This document shows, piece after piece, positions 1 through 10,815 of a stretch of DNA of 64,000 nucleotides (its first letter is position 1; every line of letters begins with the position of its first letter). A program made the position numbers and the translations under genes. Source of the DNA: Lithodes maja (taxonomy: Eukaryota > Arthropoda > Malacostraca > Decapoda > Lithodidae). The notes under the pieces were generated by a model. The model saw only the letters and a program-made list of their open reading frames with translations, did not search any database and was not told the DNA's origin. The DNA lies in assembly GCA_037953745.1 (NCBI GenBank), contig JBAKBP010010420.1, positions 1 to 64,000 of the forward strand, in the 5' to 3' direction.

Positions 1-3000
1 GCGTGTGCTGTCACCCGAGCTCGGGCAGCTAAAGTGTCACAGCCTAGTCCTCCGTCTTCAGACCAGCGGAGGAACGATAAACAGGAGGAGGCTAAAGCTG
101 GAGTTGGTTTTAAGAGTTTTGACTCGGCGGCTCTCCTGGGTGATTCAGTATTAGCACCATTACTTAGTTCTGGAGTAGCCCCTGGGCCTGTCATCGAGAG
201 TGACGAGGCTGGGCATGACGAGTCTCCACGACAGCAACGTTATGAACATCGAGAGAGACAGAGGGAGCAGCTCAGTATCGGGGAAGGTCATGCATTGCTC
301 CGGGAGCAGTTAGATCGCTTGGCACCCTCAGATATACGTCGGTTGCAACTGGAGGACCCTGAGCTCCAAACGTGTGCTAATGGAGCTGTGGAGCTCGACG
401 AGGACGGTGATGCACAGCCGGGAGATTTTTTTTATTTAGAAGGCATCCTCTATCGGCGTTTTCAAGACCCTAAACGTAGCTGGCAAAAGGGGTCCGGAGT
501 AGTGGACCAGTTGGTGGTGCCACGGGAGTGCAGGGATAGCCTACTGAGGTTGGCGCATGACACACCGCTGGCAGGACATTTGGGGGTAAGAAAAACGGTG
601 GCGGCTTTGGGGAAATTGTTTTGGTGGCCGGGGATGAAGTCTCATGTGCAGTCATGGATAAACTCATGTGATATTTGTCAACGGGTCGGGAAACCGAACC
701 AAGTTATTCCTAAGGCTCCGTTACACCCTATTCCTGTGATTGGGCCACCCTTTAGTAAAATTGTTGTTGACATGGTTGGTCCACTCCCTCCCACTAAGGC
801 TGGAAATAAATTTTTGTTAACCATAATGGATGTTGCCACTAGATACCCCGATGCATACCCTATGAAAAATGGCATGGCTAAGACGGTAGTCAGTAACTTG
901 TTGTGGTACTTTTCAAGGTACGGGTACCCGGAGGAGATTCAGTCTGATCAGGGATCCAATTTCACCTCCAATATATTCAAGCAAACAATGCAACAGCATG
1001 GGATACGAGCAGTAGTATCGTCAGCGTATCACCCGGAGAGTCAAGGGGTGCTTGAGCGGTGGCATGCCACCCTTAAAAGCATGCTCAGGTGTTATTGTGC
1101 TGACAACGGAAGGGATTGGGATCTTGGATTGCCTTATGTGCTGTTTGCTGCTCGGGAAGTGCCTGGTGAGAGCCTGGGATTTAGTCCAAACGAGCTGATT
1201 TTTGGACACCGTGTCAGGGGCCCCCTTAATATGCTGAGAGAAATTTGGGAAGGAACTGTGCAGCCTTGTCCATTGTTAAAGTATGTGTTTGAAAGCCGTG
1301 AGCGCATGCTTAAGAGTCTGGAGATGGCAGGTAGAAATTTGACAGAATCACAAGCTTTGATGAAGGACAGGTATGATCGCAAAGTGAGGCTCCGGAAGTT
1401 CATTGTAGGACAAGAGGTATTAATTTTGTTGCCTTTGGTTGGTAACCCCCTCTCTGCGAAGTACACTGGACCTTATAAAATTGTAGAAAAAATTTCAGAC
1501 CTAGATTACCTTGTTGCCACTCCAGACAGGAGGAAAAAGAACCAGTTATGTCACGTGAACCTTATAAAAGAGTATGTGAGGCGCCCCTCTGAGCCTCTCA
1601 CTGTCCCTGTGTTGGCTTGTTGCGGCCGTGGTGGAGAAGGAGAGGGGGACAGTCAAGCTTCAGAGGAGGATAGCTGGGATCAACATGTTTCAGCGGATCA
1701 GTGGGCGGGGAACTCGAGCCTAAGGGCTGACGAGGCTATAGCTCATTTGCCTGAGCCGCAGTTTGATGCTATCCGTCAGTTGTTCTGTTCATACCCCACT
1801 GTATTTGCTGAACACCCAGGCCTCACTACTCAGGCTATGCAAGATGTTGACGTGGGGGACCATCTACCCTTTAAGTCAATCCCATACCGTGTGCCCCCCA
1901 TAAAACTACCAGCACTGAGGGATGAGTTGGAGTATATGCTCGGTAGAGGTTGATAGAGAAAGGCACAGTTAAATGGACTTCCCCCGTAACACTGCAGCCT
2001 AAGCCAGATGGCAAGGTACGCTTTTGTATTGATTTCCGTAGGTTAAACGGTTTGACTCCAACTAACCCATATCCTCTTCCTCGGGTTGATGATAGTGTTG
2101 ATAAAATTGGTAATGCTCGGTTTTTGTCTAAAGTAGATTTAGTAAAAGGTTACTGGCAAGTACCTTTGTCCGAGCGTGCTAAAGAGGTATGTGGTTTTGT
2201 GGTGGACGGAGTACCTACCCGGTGTAATGTTATGCCCCTACGGACTTAAGAATGCACCAGCAACGTTTCAGAACCTGATGAATGAAATTGTCAAGGACAT
2301 TCCAAATTGCACCGTATATTTGGACGATGTAATCATTTATGATGACGACTTTGAGAGCCATTGTGAGCACCTTGAGACCTTGTTCCGGAAACTTAGTGAA
2401 GCAGGTCTGGTAGTAAATTTGGCAAAGTGTGACTTCGTAAAAGCCACTGTGCAGTACCTTGGGTTTGTAGTGGGAAGGGGACAGGTGTGCCCTCCTCAGA
2501 ACAAGGTACAGGCTATCAATAAATTTCCGCACCCAACCACCAAGAAGCAGATTATGAGATTCTTGGGTATGATAGGCTACTACAGACGCTTCATAAAAGG
2601 TTACTCAACGGTGTTGGCACCTCTCACAGATTTGTTATCTAAAGACAAAAAGTTTTTGTGGGCACCTGAGTGTGAAAAGGCTTTTACTTTGGTGAAACAT
2701 TTGCTATGTACTCATCCGATACTCAGGGCCCCAGACTTTAACAGGCCTTTTCAGCTGGCAACAGATGCTAGTGGTGTAGGGGCTGGTGCCGTCTTGCTAC
2801 AGACGGACAATGAGGGTGTGGAACACCCAGTAAGTTTCTTTTCTAAGAAGTTCAATGCTGCACAAAAGAACTATTCTACAATAGAAAAGGAATTACTGGC
2901 GATTGTGCTGTCGCTCAGGCACTTCGAGGTGTATGTTCCAGCCTATGGCCCAGTCGTGGTTATCTACACTGATCATCACCCTTTGAGATTCCTAAATCAA

Positions 3001-3132
3001 TTTCACAATCGCAATATGAGACTGACCAGGTGGTCTTTGATGTTGCAGGAGTATAACCTGGACATCCGTCATATTGCGGGATGTGACAATGTGATCGCGG
3101 ATTGTTTATCAAGGGTAGATGATCAGTCGTAA
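1..3132 (+). pseudogene. pol: integrase, reverse transcriptase, RNase H (two frameshifts)
   Basis: Numbering from the GTG at 34 (the frame is open upstream of it): HHCC zinc finger H175, H182, C212, C215; integrase catalytic core D246, D305, E341 (DD35E); then a GPY/F-type module (TGPYKI). A Gly/Glu-rich linker follows and the same uninterrupted frame enters the RT N-terminus (PYRVPPIKLPALRDELEYML) before stopping near 1953. RT continues in a second frame (FCIDFRRLNG, SKVDLVKGYWQ) to about 2240, then in a third frame with YGLKNAPATFQ, the catalytic YLDD, and RNase H motifs TDAS, KELLAIV, TDHHPL and DNVIADCLSR, ending at 3132. Integrase and RT are therefore joined in one frame and not juxtaposed by chance. 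The breaks near 1950 and 2235 look like ordinary indels. Confidence 0.85.
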
Positions 3133-3526
3133 GCTATCACAGGTGTGTGGGTTTGAGTGGAGAAAAATAGGCTGCCCTTATAGTGCAGCCGAAAAAAACA
3201 TATTAAAATATAAAAATCATAAAAAAACTCTTTCTTTTGATATAGATAATTATATAAGTTTGTCATAGCCTATAGAGTTTGAGTAGTCCACGAACTATCA
3301 AACGGCTGAGCTGCTGTAAGCTCGCTCTGGGAGCATGATATTGTATCTTTTTTTTGCTATTGTTGGGAGGAGTTATAAAATGTGATTTTTTTTTTTTTTT
3401 TTTTATAAGATGTGTTTTAGTGATAAACTCAGCTTTGTTTTAGTGCCATGCGGTCGCTGGGTGTGAGGGGCTTGATGCGGATTCTGTGTGTCAGATTTTA
3501 GCTCAGGGTTGAGCAAGTAAAATCTT
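3133..3526 (+). other. 3' untranslated stretch of the Gmr1-like element
   Basis: About 390 bases between the RNase H stop and the polypurine tract. It is AT-rich and includes a run of about 20 T near 3386. I see no convincing coding sequence. Confidence 0.5.
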
Positions 3527-3534
3527 GGGGGAGG
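3527..3534 (+). promoter_or_regulatory. Polypurine tract
   Basis: GGGGGAGG lies directly before TGTGACGC. This is the usual placement of the plus-strand primer next to a 3' LTR that begins with TG. Confidence 0.6.
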
Positions 3535-5385
3535 TGTGACGCATGTCGAGTATGAGCATGCTGTACAGAACGCCCAGTCAGGCCCCACTCTCGCTAGGAT
3601 CGTCAGGGCAGGAACTTTGGCTGTAGTCTGTGTAGAGTTTCCTAACTTAGTTTATGTGAGCCGTTGTACTATAAGTATTATAAATATGTATTTTGTTTTC
3701 ATCTGAGTCAACGAGTTCTATTTTATATCATTAGTTATAAGTATTGTGTGTGGGACTTATTTGTAATGATGAGAGGAGAGAGAGAGATTACGTAACGGGG
3801 GACAGTGAGTGCGCCACGCGGCAGGTAGGCCTAACTCCCTCCTCCCTCCTCCCTCCTCAGCGCGTGGGAAATCCTTTGTCGATCCCAGATTGAGAGAGAA
3901 TATTACGTAATGATTGTCAGTGGGCGGTCCTTAGTAGTTTGCGATATGCTCACTAGAGGGCCGAGTATAAAAAGGGAAGTCTCGCCATATTTTATTCAGA
4001 ACTCATTAGGCAGAGCGACTTCTCATATCCCTTGCAACTATACATATTCTTCCGACTGATGTGAACTTTCTCTACTCTCTGTACCGCCTACCTTCTTCTT
4101 TTCCCGACCCTTTTTAACCTCAATGATCCCTTTGGTGCAGAGCTAGTCAGCCAAAGTATTATCGCTTGAGTTCTCACGAGATATATGCCTATTAGATAGC
4201 CTATTTTGGAAGGGATAACTAGAATAGGATTGATTAATGTTTGTTGCACTCGTATATGCATTTCCCTGTGTATGATTATTCATGTTCCTGTTTTCTGCTG
4301 ATCTAAGTAATGCTAGACTGGGATAAGGCTACTGGAGTTGTGATTCCCTATGTGTATTAGGTTTTGTTGAACCTGTACAATCGCAACGGAGACTTGGGAA
4401 GCCTAGGTGGTCTTTCTGACTGTGTACCTTGTGAGTTTAGCGCTGTGTTGCGAGTGAAGGCTTTTGCCTCTGCCACCCAACACTGTGCTAACTCGTTTGC
4501 TTGACTTTGAGAGGATCGCCAGGAGAGAACCAGATACTAGTGATCTGGATCTCTCAAGAGAGCATCCCGTCAATTAACGTAATTTGGCCGCACAGCCTTA
4601 AGGACCTCGCTAGGCTACGAGCCGCTTGCTCAGCCATTGTTTCCTAGCCTACTACATCCCAGCTAGACTTTGCTCGGTCAGCAGATACAGCATAGTATTG
4701 AAGCTTTCCTTATGTATGTTATTGTTTATGCACTATTGATTTCATGTGTGGCACGCTTAGCTACTTTAGAGATTAGTGGCCCACGAGCACAATCCTAGTA
4801 GGCTATTGCCGGTGCATTGTCGGAGTACTTCTTTTTAATGTTTGCCATTTACTATTGTCTATTCTTATAATTCTTCTTATGTCAATTTAAAGCCTTTAAT
4901 GTTAGTTAATTGCCAGTGTGTTGCTTATTGAATTGCTGTTCAAAATCCGATACTTACTTCTTACGAGTATCCGAGAAGCATCTAACTTTATCAGAAGATT
5001 CCTTGCTCGATGCTCGAGGACTATTGTTTAACGTAACGTAATAGTGCCGATCCGAAGTAGAGGGTGGAGGACTTCTTAAGTTCTTAGTCAAGGGTGGATT
5101 ACTTCGGCTTCGGCCAACACTATTCTTTGGTGTTGTTGTATTTACTTCTTTGTTTGATTGTTGACCAGACTAGATAACTCCCGTCTCTTTATTAGTCTGT
5201 TGTGAAACGCTAGTACCGAGTTCTTGTATACCCCGTTATAGCAGATAGAACTCTGGAGGGTATTGGTGTTTTTTTGTTCGGCTGGCAGTACTCTGGGGTT
5301 GGGATCGTGTGTTTCCGTTGTGGCAGCGAGCCATACTCGAGTCCTGTTTGAGAGCCCTAGTGTACCCGAGTGCCCGGTCGTAACA
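3535..5385 (+). repeat. Putative 3' LTR of the Gmr1-like element
   Basis: It begins TGTGACGCATG right after the polypurine tract and ends GTCGTAACA at the exact point where DIRS coding sequence resumes (5386, AGATGCGTG, also in copy B). TG...CA ends and the adjacent tract support an LTR of about 1.85 kb. A TATA box is present at 3966. The 5' LTR is outside the window, so the ends cannot be confirmed by comparison, and some of the long region after the TATA box could be a separate insertion. I see no gene in it. Confidence 0.5.
3966..3973 (+). promoter_or_regulatory. Candidate LTR TATA box
   Basis: TATAAAAA in a GC-richer context (GAGTATAAAAAGGGAAG), about 430 bases into the putative LTR, would place transcription start near 3995. 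Inference from sequence only. Confidence 0.45.
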
Positions 5386-6804
5386 AGATGCGTGAAGGTA
5401 AATTTCTAGTCTGTTGGCTAGAGTAAAAATCTCTTCCGACACGTTTAGCAACCCCCTGGACCTCGTTGATCCTTGTTTCTGAATACAGTGAACCGCATTC
5501 AGATTGTCCATTCTGAAGGCCAACGACTTGCCCCGTAACGCCGGGCCGTGAGCCTGAAGGAAATACAAGGGGACTAGTAACTCTTTGACATTGATGTGAG
5601 AGGTTTCTAAGTGGGGCCAAAGTCCCTGACCCTGGTGCCCCTGATTTGATTGAAATCCCCAACCTATTGTGCCTGACGCATCCGTGTCTATCCATACCGT
5701 TGGTGGAGGAGAAATCCATGACATTATTGAGTACAACGTTTCCCTCTTTGCCCAGACCGCTAGTAAGTTGTGGATTAATTTCGGGATGGGCCATAATTTT
5801 CCCGCCGGTAAGAGCGGGAAATATTTGTTGCCTTCCAATATTAGTCGTTTTACTTTCAACCGGCCCAACTTGACAGTTAGTTGAATCCAGTTGAGAGAGC
5901 CGACCAGAGATTCCCAGACCCTTCGCGTCGTAGTCAGACTGTGAAGAAACATGAACAGTTTCCTGCGAAACCTGTTGCGATTGTCCACACTCTGACTCAG
6001 AGTGAGAGCGGCTGTGTCCCAGACCAGCCCTATCCACTGAATTACTCGTGAGGGAACAAGGTTTGACTTTACCAGATTTACCTTGAAGCCTAGAGTTTTG
6101 ACATGTTTTAAAATAATATTGACATGTTTTATGCATAAATGTTGTGTCTCTGCCACCACCAGCCAGTCGTCCAGATACCACAACACTCTGATCCCCTGTT
6201 TTAACAATGGCATCAGGGCTTGCCGGACTAATTTCGTGAATAATCGAGGTGCTAGGTTCAAACCGAACGGCATCCTTTGAAAAACAAAATTTTGGTGCCT
6301 GATCCTTAAGGCCAAAAACCTTTGAAATCTTTTGTTGACCGATACGTGCCAATAGGCGTCTGTCAGGTCTAGTGAGCACATCCAACCTCCGGCGGAAGTG
6401 TTAGCCTGATTTGGTGTACAGTTAACATTCTGAAAGATTCGTTGTGAATGTGAAGGTTCAGGTAAGACAGGTCTACGACCGGCCTCATCTGAACACTGTC
6501 CCTTTTGGGAACCCAAAAATAGTTTGGACGTGAATACAGGGTAATTTGGGGGGACCGGGATGATGACATGCTTGACAATCATTTCCTGGACCAGTGACTC
6601 CACCTCTAAAGAAACAACATTCGCCGTGGTCGGCTGACGTAAGCGAGGTCGCCGGAGCCACCGCCAAGTGATGCCTTTGCGAGCCACCATCCTTGCCCAA
6701 GTGTTTAATGGCCATGCCTGGTGACACGTTCGGAACGACCCAGTTAGCAGACAAGGGTTCGCCGGCTGTACTACCCTTGGGTCCTCCGGCCTTAAAGTTG
6801 GCAC
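5386..6804 (-). pseudogene. DIRS copy A RT/RNase H (interrupted)
   Basis: DIRS-type reverse transcriptase and RNase H: SLDLTDAYWH (motif A), MPFGLNLAPRLF, catalytic YLDDW, then WIDTDASGTIGWGF and a conserved RNase H stretch up to LEIYLHAS, where the LTR insertion cuts it. Against copy B, two compensating indels near 6390 and 6510 place about 40 residues before motif A in the wrong frame. Copy A keeps the correct frame through the point where copy B is shifted (near 5655). The 5' end is a GTG at 6804 just after the gag stop at 6822; the real start is unclear. Confidence 0.8.
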
Positions 6805-6821
6805 CGGGAGTGAGAGAGACT

Positions 6822-9402
6822 TTAGTTTTTTGATGGTGGGGTTGATGGTGCTGGACGCTTCGCCGGCTGGCTGGTGCTGGCCGATGACTGGCCCTGACCT
6901 GGCTTATGCTGGCCGCGTCCTCTCTGACCTGAAAACCTACCCTGTTTATGCCTGTACTGACCTTGGAAGGAGTGGGAAGATTTAGGCGGAAGAAAGGGTT
7001 TAGATCCCCCTGGCTGAGCTTTAGAAGTTGGCCTGGGTTTGGGAAAGGTAAATGTAGGTTTCTTAGAAGGGGTGGAACTGTGCTTAAAAGCCTGTGCCAT
7101 ATTGAACACCGTTCTCCACACTTCAGGGGACATTAGAGAGGGAGTAAGCACTGGTGACATGACCACCTGATTCGCAATGCGATCAGGTAGCTTGCGAACT
7201 AAAGACATTCTGAGATCTTGTCTTGCTCGTACCGCCTCAAGCAAGGCGGTGCGTATGTCACCCAAGGATTGGATTGACGACTGGAGGAGCAGTCGCCGGG
7301 ACAATTCAACCGATCTTCTGGCATCCGCATCTGCGATTGCCTGAGTAGACCTTAGTAAAGACTTAGCCACCTGTTGAGACACTATATATTGGGAGAACAG
7401 GCGAAAAGCTTTCCCCCTGAGCCTAAATTCTCTGTCTAAGTGAGTAGGGGTAGGGGTAGTGAAAGGTTCTTTCAGCTCACAAAGATTAATTTTAGGGGCA
7501 GCTAGGAAAGAAAACAAAGCTGACGGGACTCCGCCTGCAGACCCTACAGGCATGGAGAACCACGAATGAGTATCTTGAGGGATCTGGTGGGAAGATTTCG
7601 AAGTGAATGTCGTTGCAAAGTTTTGAGCCTCTATTTCCCAGTCTATCCAAGGTCCTGGACCCAACTGCCCCACCTTCAAAACAGGATTAGCTACTTCGTC
7701 TGTGACGGTCTGTAAATCAAGTTCAGGAGTGAGAGCTGACAAAGTCTTAATATCGTTAAACCCATCCAGCTTAGACCAGTCTGAAAATAGTTTTGAAGCT
7801 GAGGCAGGGGGTAAAGCTGGCTTAGTAGCATACACAAAATAGTCCTGGTGATAATAACTAGGTATAGCCTTAATGTTTACATCTAGTATAGTTCCCAAAT
7901 TATCCAAGGCCCTTAATTTCTTTGATTTGTTACCTTGAATGACCCACTCACTCGGTACTGGGAGCTCCCCTGACAAGGTAGGCTGGGCTAACTCTGGTTT
8001 AGTGGGGGTCAACAGGACCCAAGACTCGTCTGGTCCATAAAGCAAGGGCATAGCTACCTTTCTAACAGGTGCTTTGTCGAGAGGGGGTGGATTAACATCC
8101 GTGATGACCCTGACATTGGAAGTTGTTAATGCCGCCGTAGCAGGCTTGGTAGCTACTGATGTTGACATAGTGGGAGGGTTAGGGATCTTAGATAAGACAA
8201 TCGAAGTCATCAGAGGCCGTACCGTAGAACTTGTCGTGGGAGCCCCCAAATCGAATGTGGGGGCCTCCTGTTGTTGGCCAAAAAATTTAGATAAAGCCTG
8301 AGTAAGCAGCCCATTAATTTCTTGCGCAGTAACAAATTGATTTGAAGATGAACTTACAGGTGAATCATTAATATCCTGCGCGGCGTCTAAGCCTGAGCCG
8401 GACTCTTGCCCTTCCATTTCCGAAATTATTGAAACTTCGTCTTTCTCTTCCTGAGAAGACCCCTCCGAAGCTGGGGTACCTTGCTGCCAAGACAAGTCAG
8501 GAATAGAGGATGGGATCGCCGCGTCCCTGTGGACATCAGCTACTGTGTGACTCGTTTGAGTCAAACGTGGGTGGTCGGGTCCTGGGTGAGCGAAACGCCA
8601 AACCCCGAGGCCTTGGCCTACACTTTCTTGAGAATCAGACACATTATCCCTACGTGAATCCTCTAAATCCAGGGTCAAAATATTTATGGGTAAATCCTTG
8701 TTACGGACAGGCACCTCACTTGACCCCTGAGACCTAACACAAACCCTGTCTGGGGTAGAGGTATGAAGAGAGGTACTAGGAACTTGTGAATGTAGGGAGG
8801 ACTTCTTTTTATGTGAATCCTTTTTGGAGGATTTATGGCTACGATGTGATCGTGAACTACTCTTAGATTTCGAGGAATCATCGCCGTGACCACTGGTGGA
8901 ACTTTCCGTCCTACTCTTCTTACTCGCCGGGGAAGAGGCAAGACTAGATGATGGCTGTCTGAGAGGTGACCTGGACCGAGATCTCGCCCGAGATGATGAG
9001 GCGGATGCCGGAGGTGTAGGCTCTCGTAGACGTTTGGTTGTAGCCGCAGAAGATATCGAACCACGCCCAGTCTCCGCCGGTGCATGACTCGTGACTCTAG
9101 AGGAACGTTTAGGGGGAGGGTGTGCAATTAATAACCTGTCCCAAAGAGGGACGTTATCACATTGAAGTGTATGCTGACATCTGTTGTCTGACTTCTCGTA
9201 ACGCTACTGCTGCGGTCTTATCATCATCGCAAAGGACTTTGATTGCTAATTGGGAGCAAAAAGAACAATTACGCATAACCCAGAGACCCCTTGAACGGTC
9301 TAGACATTTAACACACCTTATGCAAAGGGTATGCGCAAAAATAGGGATACCAGCACAAGCAGGGGTAGTGCATAAAGCAAAGACTGGGGCCACGGTAGCC
9401 AT
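6822..9402 (-). pseudogene. DIRS copy A gag-like ORF1 (frameshifted)
   Basis: Same protein as the intact copy B gag. The C-terminal 600 or so residues are open from about 8714 to 6822, ending in a Gly/Arg/Gln-rich tail. The N-terminal Cys-rich module is read from the ATG at 9402. The middle lies in a different frame (8684-9127), and the reading frame is lost again between 9127 and 9157, so at least two indels separate the parts. Gag-like proteins of DIRS elements are thought to package RNA, but no domain here fixes a mechanism. Confidence 0.75.
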
Positions 9403-10630
9403 GACAAGAGACTGGTGTGGAAACTACCGCCGGGTCTGTATTGGTCCGCCGGAGCCCAGCTCTGGAAAAAAAGAAAAATTTCCAGGAATTAATGCTCATA
9501 AGGTTAATCCAACATGTTCGCACACAAGTGTTAATAGCCCACCGGATAACGAGATGTGATGACACAACGAACACAGCTCGCTATGCGGCGGGGTTTCAGA
9601 ATATCTAAACAAATCTTTTTAAGAAAGTGAAGAATACCCTCTGATATAATATCGGTCCAGCATGGCGATTTATAGTCTTTCTGGTGGTGACTGTCTCAAG
9701 ATTCAATAATGGAACAAAAACAACCCCCCATAAAGACGCCGGCCCTTGAAATATTTTTGCATAATAACACAGGGCAGGCTGACACAAGATCTGATTTCTA
9801 ACGAATTGTCACAAAACGATCGCCGTGAAAAATGAAGGTGGCGATACCAAAGTATCACTGAATGAAGTAGTTAAATCGAAAATGAATTTGAAAATTCCTT
9901 ATTTCCTCCAACTAGGAGCACCCGCCGGGTGTGCAAAAAACGATTTTTTAACTAATTGAACCTTCAATTGCCGTAAAAATAAAGGCGGCGATACAAACAG
10001 TATTGCTTAAGAATGGAATGGTTAAAACACTGAATGACTTAAGATTATCCCACCCTTCCAAGGTACACCCGCCGGGTGAGATGTCAAACGTTAACCCCAT
10101 AAGTTCCTGTCCCCGCATCTTTGTAAAAGATCGCCGGGTAGGAACGCCCTTAACAACAGCTAGGTTTTTCATGTGGTTTTTTGAAAACCTGGTAGAAAAA
10201 CTACAAAACGTATGTTCGCAAGAACAAAGTTTTTTATATAGATGGGCACAGTCAGTCCGCCGGGAATCAAAATGGGCCTGAAACCAGGTACCAACAGAGA
10301 CGCAGTCCTGGCGAGCCACAGACACCTCATCGCCGGGGACACAAACCTGTGTTAAAAACCACGTGTGGCGTAACACGGCTCTCGGCCGGGTTTTATCATG
10401 GTGAAACCGAGAGAAAACCCGCCGGAAGGACACCCACCCTGAACAGACACCATCTGAACGTACACAGTACACGAAGGAAGCCACGCACGACTAACCTAAG
10501 AATACAACAAAATCCGTGGAATTAGCCAATACACAACTAAACCAGGATACAAACATAGTCCGAGGAATTAGCCAATACACAACTAAAACCTGGACACACA
10601 TGGCACAGTAGGGTATATTTATACATAATA
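9403..10630 (-). other. DIRS copy A leader, part 1 (non-coding)
   Basis: Leader between the gag start and the Tigger insertion, matched closely by 31430-32654 in copy B. No ORF is conserved between the copies. It is dotted with short GCCGG-type motifs (for example near 9425, 9445, 9736, 9920, 10066, 10130, 10254, 10329, 10381, 10418), two of them inside the near-palindrome ACCCGCCGGGT. Confidence 0.6.
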
Positions 10631-10815
10631 CAGTCGACCCTCGCAAATTCGGACTAAAAGAGACTGGGCCTTGTCCGGATTCAGGAAAAGTCCGGATTCA
10701 GAAAATACACACATTATTAATATTAATAGCCTAGCAGTAAATAAAAGTTACGTAATGTACTCACCTTATCCTAAATCTTCTATTTACACTATGTACAGGG
10801 GTTGATTGAAGGGGG

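Larger units (their letters stand above)
1..5385 (+). mobile_element. Ty3/gypsy-type LTR retrotransposon with INT-RT-RH order (Gmr1-like), 3' part
   Basis: The reading frame is open at the left window edge, so gag, protease and the 5' LTR lie outside. Inside are integrase, then reverse transcriptase, then RNase H, a 0.4 kb untranslated stretch, a polypurine tract and a putative 3' LTR. Ordinary Ty3/gypsy elements carry integrase after RNase H. Integrase first, with gypsy-type RT and a GPY/F motif, is the arrangement described for the Gmr1 group. The element lies inside DIRS copy A: sequence after 5385 resumes DIRS RNase H coding sequence, matched by copy B at 27380-27390. The copy is defective because the RT frame is broken twice. 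Confidence 0.75.
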
